Assembly: GCF_017876625.1 (NCBI RefSeq)
Contig: NZ_JAGIOH010000001.1
Coordinates: 1,054,001 to 1,118,000 of the forward strand
DNA from: Streptomyces syringium
GTDB taxonomy: Bacteria > Actinomycetota > Actinomycetes > Streptomycetales > Streptomycetaceae
Length of the DNA: 64,000 bases
Direction: 5' to 3'
Shown: in pieces, positions 54,629 to 63,337 of the stretch
Layout: every line of letters begins with the position of its first letter
Position numbering within the stretch: the first letter of the stretch is position 1
The notes under the pieces: model-generated
What the model was told of the DNA's origin: nothing
The model's database searches: none
The model's input: the letters and a program-made list of their open reading frames with translations, nothing else
Program-made: the position numbers and the translations under genes

Positions 54629-54978
54629 GTTCGCGAATACCTCACAGGTCCTGTCGCCAGATCTGACGGAAGCCACTGTAAAACACCATGTCAGGGCAGT
54701 GGCTGGAATGTGGCGGTAAGGCCGCTCCAGACAGTCGCGCAGTGCGCCGGCGAGGGGGCGGATGGCCTGAGGAGCTGAGGTGCAGGTGTCGATCAGGGCG
54801 AGGTCGGCGCGGACGGGCGAGGGCCCGTCATGGAAGCCGCCTCTCCTCAGCGGCCCGCCCTGGGTTCGGCCATCAACGACGCGACCCGCCCGGCTCCCTT
54901 CCGAAGCCCCGGACCGTCTCCCGGAGAAAACCGGGGACCCTGCCTCCGGAACGGAGCCCCACCGAACGGTAGAAAACC
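54629..54978. other. Intergenic region upstream of htpG
   Basis: A 350-base gap between htpG and a small plus-strand gene. The 90 bases next to htpG are AT-richer and contain TACAGT on the minus strand, a weak -10 candidate without a good -35. The far part has coding-like composition on the minus strand but no recognisable product. Confidence 0.35.
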
Positions 54979-55335
54979 ATGGACAGCGAGTTGGCCGCCC
55001 TCGCGGCGGCGGGAGCAACCACACTGGTCTCCCTCATGGTCACCATCCAACTGCTTGCTACCGAGGCCCCAGAGGACGAGCAGGCGGCCTCCGGCGTCAG
55101 GGCCGAGTGGCACGCCCGCCTGCAGCCGCTCCTCGAAGCCGGGTCTCTCACCAGCGACGACCTGCGCGTCCTGCTCCGCTCGTTGCAGCGGATCGCCGCT
55201 ACCTCAGCGACACGTCAAGGGACCGTTCACAACGAGGTCAACGGCGGCGTTCAGCACGGCCCCGTCATGCACCCCATAGGCACTGCCCTCATACCCCGCC
55301 CCCGAAGTGTGGCCCCCCACCACATAGGCCCCTGA
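54979..55335 (+). CDS. Small hypothetical protein with GGVQHGPV motif, possibly internally deleted
   Basis: A 118-residue protein. The N-terminus MDSELAALAAAGATTLVSLMV is a hydrophobic segment like that of a recurrent Streptomyces family of small proteins. In the middle a helical stretch (LTSDDLRVLLRSLQRIA) is followed by HNEVNGGVQHGPVMH, a Gly-Val-Gly-Pro-Val turn common at the end of many Streptomyces regulatory or conflict-associated proteins. The region between is shorter than I would expect for an intact family member. The ribosome-binding site is poor. Function not known. Confidence 0.5.
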   Translation: MDSELAALAAAGATTLVSLMVTIQLLATEAPEDEQAASGVRAEWHARLQPLLEAGSLTSDDLRVLLRSLQRIAATSATRQGTVHNEVNGGVQHGPVMHPIGTALIPRPRSVAPHHIGP

Positions 55336-55398
55336 CCTGCGCCTTCCTAGCGTGTGGCAACGCAATGACGCGCCCTCGCCCACCCGGAAGTGATGACC

Positions 55399-56799
55399 AT
55401 GGCCAGCCCCTCACCACCCACCCCGACTCCCAACTCGCTCCCCAAGATCGTCGTCGCGAGCCTCATCGGTACCACCATCGAGTGGTACGACTTCTTCCTT
55501 TACGGATCCGCCGCCGCCCTCGTCTTCAACAAGCTCTTCTTTCCGGACTCCGATCCCCTGGTCGGCACCTTGCTGTCGTTCCTGACCTACGCCGTCGGAT
55601 TCGCCGCGCGACCGGTCGGGGCGTTGGTGTTCGGGCATTACGGTGACCGGCTGGGGCGTAAGCGGCTGTTGGTGGTGAGTCTGCTGTTGATGGGGAGTGC
55701 CACCTGCGCCATTGGGGTGTTGCCGACGCATGCAACGGTCGGGTCCCTCGCGCCCGTGCTGCTCACCGTGCTGCGGCTCGTCCAGGGGTTCGCGCTCGGG
55801 GGCGAGTGGGGTGGTGCGGTGTTGCTCGTGTCCGAGCACGGGGACGCGCGGCGGCGGGGGTTCTGGGCCGCGTGGCCGCAGACCGGGGCGCCGGCCGGGC
55901 AGTTGCTCGCCACGGGGGTGCTGTCCGCACTGACGGCTTTGTTGTCGGACGAGGCGTTCCTGTCGTGGGGGTGGCGGGTGCCGTTCCTGCTGTCGGGGCT
56001 GCTGGTGGTGGTGGGGCTGTGGATTCGGCTGTCCGTCGATGAATCGCCCGTCTTCAAGGCCGCCCTCGCCCGGGCGGAAGCGAACGAGCGGCGAGGTGAC
56101 GTCGCCGAACGGATGCCGCTCGTGGCCGTCATGCGTGACCAATGGCGGGACGTGCTGATCGCCATGGGTGCGCGGATGGCGGAGAACATCAGCTACTACG
56201 TCATCACCGCCTTCATCCTCGTCTACGCGACCGAACAGACACAGCTGTCCAGACAGAGCGCCCTCAATGCCGTTCTGATCGGCTCGGCCGTGCACTTCGT
56301 GGTCATCCCCGCGTGGGGTGCCCTGTCGGACCGGATCGGGCGGCGGCCCGTCTATCTGCTGGGAGCCGTGGGGGTGGGGGCCTGGGCGTTTCCGTTCTTC
56401 GCGCTGGTCGACAGGGGGTCGTTCCCGTGGCTGATCGTCGCCGTCACGGTGGGGCTGGTCTTCCATGGTGCGATGTACGCGCCGCAGGCCGCCTTCTTCT
56501 CCGAGATGTTCGCGACCCGGGTGCGGTACTCGGGTGCCTCGATCGGGGCCCAGTTCTCGTCCGTGGCAGCCGGTGCCCCGGCCCCGCTGATCGCCACGGC
56601 GCTGCTCGCCGACCATGACAGCGCGACCCCGATCGCCCTGTACGTGATGGGCGCGGCGCTCCTCACCCTCGTCGCCGTCGCATGCGCCCGGGAGACCCGG
56701 AACCGCGATCTCGCCGACGGAACCGACGGGACCGACGGATCCAAGGAGCCCGCCGGACCCGGCCGGTCTTCAGCCGCTGCCACCACCGAGCGCCGGTGA
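55399..56799 (+). CDS. MHS-family MFS metabolite/proton symporter
   Basis: A 466-residue, 12-helix membrane transporter. TIEWYDFFLYGSAAALVF in helix 1, GHYGDRLGRKR (loop 2-3 MFS motif) and RLVQGFALGGEWGGAVLLVSEH are hallmarks of the metabolite:H+ symporter group (ShiA/ProP/KgtP). These move small organic acids or betaines. ATG 55399 with GGAAG upstream is chosen over GTG 55390 and ATG 55393. The 3' end overlaps the end of the opposite-strand GAF/PucR gene by 30 bases. With the 3-hydroxybutyrate dehydrogenase nearby, the substrate may be a hydroxy- or keto-acid. Confidence 0.9.
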   Translation: MASPSPPTPTPNSLPKIVVASLIGTTIEWYDFFLYGSAAALVFNKLFFPDSDPLVGTLLSFLTYAVGFAARPVGALVFGHYGDRLGRKRLLVVSLLLMGSATCAIGVLPTHATVGSLAPVLLTVLRLVQGFALGGEWGGAVLLVSEHGDARRRGFWAAWPQTGAPAGQLLATGVLSALTALLSDEAFLSWGWRVPFLLSGLLVVVGLWIRLSVDESPVFKAALARAEANERRGDVAERMPLVAVMRDQWRDVLIAMGARMAENISYYVITAFILVYATEQTQLSRQSALNAVLIGSAVHFVVIPAWGALSDRIGRRPVYLLGAVGVGAWAFPFFALVDRGSFPWLIVAVTVGLVFHGAMYAPQAAFFSEMFATRVRYSGASIGAQFSSVAAGAPAPLIATALLADHDSATPIALYVMGAALLTLVAVACARETRNRDLADGTDGTDGSKEPAGPGRSSAAATTERR

Positions 56800-58701
56800 G
56801 AGACCGTGCAGGCGCAGTGCGAGCTGGATCTCCAGGGTGCGGGCGGGCGATTGCCAGTCCGCGCCCAGGAGTCGGCCCACTCGGTCCAGTCGCTGCGCGA
56901 CGGTGTTGACGTGCACGTGCAGGGCGTCCTTGGTGCGGACCGGGCTCATGCCGCTGGCGAAGTAGGCATCGAGGGTGGCGATGAGCGCGGTGCCGCGCCG
57001 GGCGTCGTAGTCGACGACGGGTCCTATCGTCCGGGTGACGAACTCCCCCGCGTGGCTTCCGCCGCGCGGCCCTGTCAGCAGCAGGCCCAGGAAACCGAAG
57101 TCGTCGGCCGCCGCACCCTCACCACCGCGGCCGAGTGCGTGCAGCACGTCCAGGCAACGGCGCGCTTCGGCGTACGCGGTGGCGACGTCGGCGGGGCGGG
57201 CGGCCGGTGCGGGGACGGGCGTGGAGGCGCCGACCGTGACGGGTGCGTGGGCGGCGGCCCCGAGGCGGCGTGCGGTGTTCCGGGCGGTCGTGGTGGGGCT
57301 GTCGCACGGGCCGTGGGGAAGGAGCAGAACGGCGCTTCCGTCCCGGGTGACGGCCAGGCCGTGGCCGGTGGCGGCCAGGTGGGAGACGGCGGACCACAGG
57401 CGTTGCCGGTCGGCTGGGGCGTCGGCGCGCTCGTCGGCGATGCGGGCTGCGAGGACGAGGTGGGGTGTGTCGAGGTCCGCGTGCAGGCGGACGGCCCGTT
57501 CGCGCAGGAGGCGCGGGGCGCGCTCGGAGGCGTCGAGCAGCTCGTCCAGGAGTTCACCGCGCACGCGCTGTTCGGCTTCGTCCGCCGAGCGGCGGGCCAG
57601 TTGCAGCAGTGAGGTGACCATGGCGGCGCGCTCCAGGGTGCGCCGGTCGACGGGATCGAGGCCCGGGCGGTCGCGCAGGCGCAGGGCGCCGAGCAGTTCG
57701 TCCCCGGCCGACACCGCCGCGATCCAGTGGTCCCCCTCAAGGACGGCGCGTCCTTCGGCGCGGGAGCGTTCCACGGCGGACGCCGGTCCGTCGTCGGGTT
57801 CGAGGAATTCGACGCGGCCGTCGATGACTTCGGCGACCGTGGCGGCGACGTCGTGGACTCCGCCGCCGCGCAGGACGAGCTCGGTGAGCCGGTCGTGGAT
57901 GTCGGCCGCGCGCTCGACCGCGGCGCTGCGGTCGCGGATGATCGCGTTGGCGGCCTCGAGTCCGGCCAGCGCGGAGCGCGTCTCTGCGAGGAGGTTGGCG
58001 GTGTCGATGGCGATGGCGGCGTGGGCGGCGAAGGACGCGAGCAGGGCGATCTGCTGCCGGTCGAAGACGCGGGAGCGCCGGTCGGCGGCGAAGAGGACAC
58101 CGATGACACCACTGCCGAGCTGGAGCGGGACGCCCAGGATCGCGACGAGTCCTTCGTCGCGCACGCCGGAGTCGATGACCGTGGTGTGTCGGAAACGGGG
58201 GTCGTCCAGGTAGCCGTCGGTGGCGTACGGGCGTGCCGTCTGCGCGACGAGCCCGCCCAGCCCCTCCCCCATGCCCAGCCGCAGTTCCTGGAAGCGTGCG
58301 GAGACCGACCCGTCGGTGACCCGCATATAGGTGTCCCCGGCGACGGCGTCGTGGAGGGTGAGGTACGCGGCGTCGGTGCCCAGCAGCGAACGGGCGCGCC
58401 GCACGATGGCCCGCAGCACCGCGTCGACGTCGCGCAGCCCCGCCAGGTCGTGCGCGGTGGCGATGAGCGCCGAGAGTTCGGCCTCGCGTCGTCTGCGGTC
58501 CTCCAGTTCGGCCCGCACGCGCAGGGCGAGGTGTTTGGCGTGCTCCACGGCTGCGAGGCGGGCCGGTGGTTCCCCGTCGGCGCGGGCACGCAGGACGGGC
58601 CGTTCGTAGGCCTCGGCGGGTGCGCCGTCGGCGAGCAGTGCGAGGTAGGCGGCGGAGGGGTTTTCACAGTGGTCGTCGGAAGACAAGCCGTCGGAGAACA
58701 T
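56770..58701 (-). CDS. GAF-domain PucR/CdaR-type transcriptional regulator
   Basis: A 643-residue regulator. A GAF sensor domain covers about 85-250 (LIATAHDLAGLRDVDAVLRAIVRRAR, LGVPLQLGSGVIGVLFAADR). The C-terminal HTH is of the PucR/CdaR type: VRTKDALHVHVNTVAQRLDRVGRLLG. Such proteins sense small metabolites and activate catabolic operons. ATG 58701 is chosen; upstream in-frame codons to 58797 are Pro/Gly-rich and overlap the dehydrogenase 3' end. It lies downstream of the dehydrogenase in the same direction and is convergent with the symporter, so it probably controls both. Confidence 0.88.
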   Translation of the reverse strand: MFSDGLSSDDHCENPSAAYLALLADGAPAEAYERPVLRARADGEPPARLAAVEHAKHLALRVRAELEDRRRREAELSALIATAHDLAGLRDVDAVLRAIVRRARSLLGTDAAYLTLHDAVAGDTYMRVTDGSVSARFQELRLGMGEGLGGLVAQTARPYATDGYLDDPRFRHTTVIDSGVRDEGLVAILGVPLQLGSGVIGVLFAADRRSRVFDRQQIALLASFAAHAAIAIDTANLLAETRSALAGLEAANAIIRDRSAAVERAADIHDRLTELVLRGGGVHDVAATVAEVIDGRVEFLEPDDGPASAVERSRAEGRAVLEGDHWIAAVSAGDELLGALRLRDRPGLDPVDRRTLERAAMVTSLLQLARRSADEAEQRVRGELLDELLDASERAPRLLRERAVRLHADLDTPHLVLAARIADERADAPADRQRLWSAVSHLAATGHGLAVTRDGSAVLLLPHGPCDSPTTTARNTARRLGAAAHAPVTVGASTPVPAPAARPADVATAYAEARRCLDVLHALGRGGEGAAADDFGFLGLLLTGPRGGSHAGEFVTRTIGPVVDYDARRGTALIATLDAYFASGMSPVRTKDALHVHVNTVAQRLDRVGRLLGADWQSPARTLEIQLALRLHGLSPALGGGSG

Positions 58702-58781
58702 GGGGACAGGCTTACCGCCGGACGGTGAGCGCCCCGACGGCGGGTTGCCCGGCGACGGGCGGGCCGTCCCCGGGCGGCCCG

Positions 58782-59609
58782 TCAGCGGGCGGTCCATCCG
58801 CCGTCCATGGTGAGGGTGCTGCCGGTGATGAAGGAGGCATGCGGCCCGCAGAGGTAGGCGACGGCTTCGGCGACCTCTTCCGGTTCGATGAGCCGCTTGA
58901 GTGCCTGCCCGGCCAGCAGGATCTCCGTCAGAACGCGTTCGACGGGCAGGGAGTGCGCGGTGGCCTGGTCGGCGAGCTGCTGCTCGACCAGTGGTGTGCG
59001 CACGTAGCCGGGGCTGACGCAGTTGGAGGTGACGCCGTGTGGCGCTCCTTCGAGGGCGGCGGTCTTCGAGAGCCCTTCGAGGCCGTGCTTGGCGGCCACA
59101 TAGGCGGACTTGTAGGCGGACGCACGCAGCCCGTGGACGGAGGAGATGTGGACGATCCGCCCCCAGCCCCGCTCGTACATGTGCGGCAGAGCCCCCCGCA
59201 GGAGCCGGAAGGGTGCCTCCAGCATGACGGTGATGATCCTGTGGAAGTCATCGGGCGGGAAGTCCTCGATGGGGCAGACCTTTTGGATACCGGCGTTGTT
59301 GACGAGGATGTCGGTTCCGGCCGCCGCGATGTGCTCGGCCGCGCCGAGGTCGCAGAGGTCGAGCACCACGGCCTCCACACCGCCCGGCAGGCCCTTGGCT
59401 CTCCGGCCGAGCGCGTCGAGGCCGACGGCGTCGAGGTCCAGGGCGCGCACCGTCGCCCCGGCGGCGGCGAGCCGCAGGGCGCAGGCCGCGCCGATACCAC
59501 TGGCGGCGCCGGTGACGAGGGCGGTACGCCCGGCGAAATCACCACGGCGCCCCGCGATACCAAAGGCGTTGAGGGGGCTGTTGTGGGGAGCGGGCGTGGG
59601 CTCGGTCAT
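58782..59609 (-). CDS. 3-hydroxybutyrate dehydrogenase (SDR family)
   Basis: A 275-residue NAD-dependent short-chain dehydrogenase. TGAASGIGAA at 34-43 is the dinucleotide motif, NNAGIQ follows, and the catalytic Ser/Tyr/Lys are in HISSVHGLRASAYKSAYVAAKHGLEG. The SSVHGL and NNAGIQKVCPIEDFP segments and SPGYVRTPLVEQQL are typical of D-3-hydroxybutyrate dehydrogenases, which oxidise 3-hydroxybutyrate to acetoacetate. It is probably linked to the GAF/PucR regulator and the symporter for uptake and use of hydroxybutyrate. The N-terminal 28 residues are longer than usual. Confidence 0.87.
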   Translation of the reverse strand: MTEPTPAPHNSPLNAFGIAGRRGDFAGRTALVTGAASGIGAACALRLAAAGATVRALDLDAVGLDALGRRAKGLPGGVEAVVLDLCDLGAAEHIAAAGTDILVNNAGIQKVCPIEDFPPDDFHRIITVMLEAPFRLLRGALPHMYERGWGRIVHISSVHGLRASAYKSAYVAAKHGLEGLSKTAALEGAPHGVTSNCVSPGYVRTPLVEQQLADQATAHSLPVERVLTEILLAGQALKRLIEPEEVAEAVAYLCGPHASFITGSTLTMDGGWTAR

Positions 59610-59726
59610 GGGGAAAGCCTAGGAAGGCGGTGCCGGCGGATCGATGGGGTGCGGGTACGTAGCGTCCGCGGTACGGGTGGGTGCCGGCCACATGAGCCCG
59701 GACAGCAGCCTGGATAACATCCCTGC

Positions 59727-61109
59727 ATGGCACACACATCCATACACCGACCCGTGGCACAGGCGCTGTCCCTGACGCTCGCCCTGACGGCATTCCTGGG
59801 CGCGGCCGCCACCACCGCGGCAGCGGCCGGGCCGCGGACAAGACCCGCCTCCGCCCTCACGGCCTCCGACCACGGCGTGGTCACCGGGCTGGAGCGGTAC
59901 GCGCACCGGTTGCGCACCGCCGAGCCGGGTGGGTCCGGGAACGACCTGGCCGCGTTCGCCTCGATGACGCGCGGGGCGAACATCGTCGGGCTCGGCGAGG
60001 CCTCGCACGGCTCGAAGGAACTGTTCACCGTGAAGGACCGGTTGCTCAGGCAGCTGGTGACGCGGGAGGGGTTCTCCGCCTTCGCCATGGAGATCTCCTG
60101 GTCGGCGGCCGCCCGGATCGACGCGTACGTCCGTACCGGCGAGGGCGACCTGCGGCAGATCTTGCGGGAGGAGTTCCAGGACGGGTACTCCCTGTTGAAC
60201 ACGGAGGAGTTCCTCAACCTGTTCGGCTGGGTGCGGGAGCACAACCGCACCAGCGCGCGCCCGGTCCGGATCGTGGGCCTGGACTTCTCCGACGCCGCAC
60301 CGGAGCAGTACGAGCGCATCCTCGGCTGGGCGGAGGGCCACGAGCCCGCTCTCGTTCCCGAACTCCGCCGCCACTACGCCGCACTGCGCGCCTTGCCCAC
60401 CGGGGTGGCCGCGCGCATGGCGGCGTACAACGCCCTGCCGCTCGGCGAACGGAAGGCGATCGCGAAGGACGCGGCGGCCGCCTACCGGCTGCTGTCCGAT
60501 GCGGGGACGCGGGACCCCTGGGTGTTGCAGGAGGCCCGGGTCATCTCGCACATGGCCACGGAGTACACCGTTGACTGGAGCGACCCGGCCCAGGCCAAGG
60601 CCGCGAGCCGGCACCGCGACCGGACCATGGCCGAGACCGCCGTGTGGTGGCAGCGGCAGACCGGCGAGCGGCTCGTGGTCTCGGCCCACAACGGGCACGC
60701 CGCCTACGAGTCCGCGGTGCCCGAGTACTACCCGGTCACGATGGGCGCGGACCTGCGCGAGCTCGTGGGCCGGGAGTATCTCGCCGTCGGCACCTCGCTG
60801 AACAGCGGCGACTACCGCGCCAAGACGGCGACGGGAGAAGCAGGTACCTACAGCGTCGGTCCCGCCGCGCCCGGCAGCAACGAATACACCCTCGACAAGG
60901 TGCGCTACCGCGACTTCTACGTCGACCTGCGCGCGGCGCGCCGCGATCCGGCGGTGGCCGGCTGGCTGGACACGGCACGCCCGACGTTCGTCATCCCCGG
61001 CCGGTACCCCAACCAGCCTACGCCGCCGCTCGCGCTGGGCCGTGCCTTCGACATCGTGGTGCATCTGCACACCGTGCGGGCGTCCGTGCCGGTGGCGCAG
61101 CCGGAGTAG
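59727..61109 (+). CDS. Secreted erythromycin-esterase-like hydrolase
   Basis: A 460-residue protein of the EreA/EreB-like superfamily with a signal peptide (1-34, ending AAAAG). The catalytic block GLGEASHGSKE holds Glu91 and His94, equivalent to the essential Glu and His of erythromycin esterases. FAMEISWSAAARIDAYV and SAHNGHAAYE follow in the expected order. True macrolide esterases open the lactone ring in the cytoplasm; a secreted version may act on other esters or on extracellular macrolide. The ribosome-binding site before ATG 59727 is weak. An ABC-F gene elsewhere in the window adds to a resistance theme. Confidence 0.85.
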   Translation: MAHTSIHRPVAQALSLTLALTAFLGAAATTAAAAGPRTRPASALTASDHGVVTGLERYAHRLRTAEPGGSGNDLAAFASMTRGANIVGLGEASHGSKELFTVKDRLLRQLVTREGFSAFAMEISWSAAARIDAYVRTGEGDLRQILREEFQDGYSLLNTEEFLNLFGWVREHNRTSARPVRIVGLDFSDAAPEQYERILGWAEGHEPALVPELRRHYAALRALPTGVAARMAAYNALPLGERKAIAKDAAAAYRLLSDAGTRDPWVLQEARVISHMATEYTVDWSDPAQAKAASRHRDRTMAETAVWWQRQTGERLVVSAHNGHAAYESAVPEYYPVTMGADLRELVGREYLAVGTSLNSGDYRAKTATGEAGTYSVGPAAPGSNEYTLDKVRYRDFYVDLRAARRDPAVAGWLDTARPTFVIPGRYPNQPTPPLALGRAFDIVVHLHTVRASVPVAQPE

Positions 61110-61484
61110 CGACCGCTTGGGGCTGCCGCATCGGGCTGACGAGCCTACGGCGGCCCCCTACGGCACGGACGGGCCTACGACACGCACGGGCGTCAAGCAG
61201 GCCGACGGCCGCCCGGCAGCGCTCCCGGTGATCCGCCCACGCTCGCCGGGGCGGCCGCCACCGCGCAAAACGTCACCATCCACCGCCCAACTCCGCCCAG
61301 ACCGCCGCGTAATGACAGGGCGCCGCCCTGGACTACGCCAAGGGCGGTTTCCGGACGCACATGACCGATCATGACCGGATGCGTTCTGTTGCGCGGCTGT
61401 CGCCGTGATGCAGGCTGAATTGCCCTGCCGCCCGGCCAGCCGCAGGAATGACACACGAATCCCGGGCGTTTGACGTGAGTAGGC
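61110..61484. promoter_or_regulatory. Intergenic region upstream of the GNAT-PLP-TauD operon
   Basis: A 375-base gap. Two direct copies of ATCATGACCGG-like sequence (CATGACCG at 61361 and again at 61370) lie about 110 bases before the next start and may be an operator. The 5' part is GC-rich with no gene. The 3' part before 61485 is less GC-rich and probably holds the operon promoter. Confidence 0.35.
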
Positions 61485-62264
61485 ATGAGAGAGGCGGACC
61501 GCACGGTGCTGGTCGAGTTAGCGAAGGAGGACTACGCGCGCGTCGAGCCATTATTCGGGCCGCAGTACCCGAATCTGGCGTTCGTGCACGGTGTCCTCGA
61601 CGAGAAATTACCCGGCCGCGTGTGGGTGCACGAGGAGAACGGGGTCCCGGTCGCCTGTCTGATCGCCACCCTTTCGCCCTTCTGCTTCGCCGCGGGAACA
61701 CTGACCCGCGCCTTCTTCGACCAGGCCCGTACCCTCCTCGAGGGACGGGGCACGGTCCAGATCGTCCACCCGGCCGAGCCGGGCATCGGCGAACTGGCCG
61801 CCGGCAGCGGCTTCACCCCGGCCCTGCGACGGCAGTTCAGCCAACCGCGCGCCGACTGGAGCGCCCCCGAGCCGGTACTGCCGGACGGTTTCGAACTGGT
61901 CCGCATCGACGCCGCGCTCTTCGACCGGCTCGACTCGCCGATGGCCCGCAGCATCTTCGGCTCCGGCGCCGGCTACGCCGAACACGCCATCGGCTTCGCG
62001 TTGCGCAAGGACGGGCGGATCGTCGCCGACGCCCATGGCGTCGTCGGCGGTGGCCTGTCCGAGCTGGGCACCTTCGCCCACCCCGACTACCGCGGGCTGG
62101 GACTGCCCTCGTTCCTGCTCGCCGAGGTCGCCCGCTGGAGCGCGAAGAACGGTCTGCGGGTCGTCATCACATGCGCCGAGGACAAGCGCGCCAGCATCGC
62201 CATGGCCCACAGGCTCGGCCTGACCGAGGACTTCCTCTACCCGGTCGCGGAACTGGCATGCTGA
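61485..62264 (+). CDS. GNAT-family acetyltransferase with three TTA codons
   Basis: A 259-residue protein. The C-terminal GNAT domain has ELGTFAHPDYRGLGLPSFLLAEVARWSAKNGLRVVITCAEDKRASIAMAHRLGL, including the acetyl-CoA loop RGLGLP. The N-terminal half (VEPLFGPQYPNLAFVHGVLDE) is of the kind seen in GCN5-related proteins with an added regulatory or substrate domain. Leu codons 12, 23 and 42 are TTA (bases 61518, 61551, 61608), so translation probably needs the bldA tRNA. Its stop overlaps the PLP-enzyme start by 7 bases. It likely acylates an intermediate made by the downstream enzymes. Confidence 0.88.
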   Translation: MREADRTVLVELAKEDYARVEPLFGPQYPNLAFVHGVLDEKLPGRVWVHEENGVPVACLIATLSPFCFAAGTLTRAFFDQARTLLEGRGTVQIVHPAEPGIGELAAGSGFTPALRRQFSQPRADWSAPEPVLPDGFELVRIDAALFDRLDSPMARSIFGSGAGYAEHAIGFALRKDGRIVADAHGVVGGGLSELGTFAHPDYRGLGLPSFLLAEVARWSAKNGLRVVITCAEDKRASIAMAHRLGLTEDFLYPVAELAC

Positions 62265-63322
62265 CCTCCCAGGACATGCACGCCGTCTCGCCCACGGCCG
62301 TGCGGAACATGCAGCAGCTCATCCGCCCGTACATACGGCACACCCCGCTGCTGCGTTCCAAGGCCCAGAGCACCGCCGATGTGTACATCAAGTGCGAGAA
62401 TCTCCAGTTCACCGACTCCTTCAAGATCCGTGGCGCGCTGAGCGCGCTGCACGGATACCGCCGGTTCGAGCCCGACACCTGGCACCACATCAGCCGGCAC
62501 GGCGTGGTGACCTGCAGCTCGGGGAACTTCGCACAGGGCCTCGCCCACGCCACCGCCGAACTGGACCTCGCCTACTCCGTCGTGGTGCCCGAGGGGATCC
62601 CGCGCGCCAAGCGCGACCAGATCACGCGCTACAACCCGATGGCACAGATCCTCGAGGTCCCGTACGCCACCTGGCGGCAGACGATGACCACCTCGCGCTA
62701 CCCCGAACTCCCCGGATTCTTCCTGGCGTCCGAGAGCAACCCCTACGTCACGCTGGGCTGCGCCACGGTCGGGCTGGAGATCCTGGAAGACCTGCCCGAC
62801 GTCGATGCCGTGCTCGTCCCGTACGGCGGCGGACACCTCGCCTACAGCATCACCTCGCTGCTGCGCGCGTCGGGCAGAGACATACCGGTGTACGCCGTGG
62901 AGATCAGCACGGGCGCGCCGCTGACCGCCTCCCTGCGGGCCGGCCGCCCCACGGACGTGCCGTACGAGAAGTCCTTCGTCGACGGCATCGGCGCCAGCTT
63001 CGTCCTCCCCGCGCAGTTCCAACGGCTCAAGGACAAGCTGGCCGGGGTCTTCACCGTGACGCCGGACGAGATCGCGAGTGCGCTGGCGTCACTGGCGTTC
63101 ACCGACAAGATCGTCTGCGAGGGCGCAGGCGCGGCCGCGTACGCCGCCGCGGTCAAGCACGCCGGCGCCTACGGCTGGCGCCGGCCGTGCGCGATCGTCA
63201 GCGGCGGCGTGATCGACCCGAATGTCCTCGTGCGCATCCTGGCCACCACCGCGTCCCTGGCTGCCACCGACGCCCCGGCCACCACCGACTCCCTGGCCGC
63301 GCCCGCAGGACAGCATTCCTAA
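62258..63322 (+). CDS. PLP-dependent enzyme, threonine/serine dehydratase (TrpB-like) fold
   Basis: A 354-residue fold-type II PLP enzyme. Lys56 in FTDSFKIRGALSAL is the Schiff-base lysine, CSSGNFAQGLAHA holds the phosphate/substrate loop (threonine dehydratases have CSAGNHAQG), and YGGGHLAYSITSLL is the Gly-rich phosphate cup. Catabolic or biosynthetic threonine dehydratase, serine racemase or beta-replacement enzymes share this fold. His to Phe in the GNxAQG loop is unusual. It is translationally coupled to the GNAT gene and followed within 15 bases by a dioxygenase gene, so a biosynthetic role is more likely than simple deamination. Confidence 0.87.
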   Translation: MLTSQDMHAVSPTAVRNMQQLIRPYIRHTPLLRSKAQSTADVYIKCENLQFTDSFKIRGALSALHGYRRFEPDTWHHISRHGVVTCSSGNFAQGLAHATAELDLAYSVVVPEGIPRAKRDQITRYNPMAQILEVPYATWRQTMTTSRYPELPGFFLASESNPYVTLGCATVGLEILEDLPDVDAVLVPYGGGHLAYSITSLLRASGRDIPVYAVEISTGAPLTASLRAGRPTDVPYEKSFVDGIGASFVLPAQFQRLKDKLAGVFTVTPDEIASALASLAFTDKIVCEGAGAAAYAAAVKHAGAYGWRRPCAIVSGGVIDPNVLVRILATTASLAATDAPATTDSLAAPAGQHS

Positions 63323-63337
63323 TTCCCGAGGAGAAGC

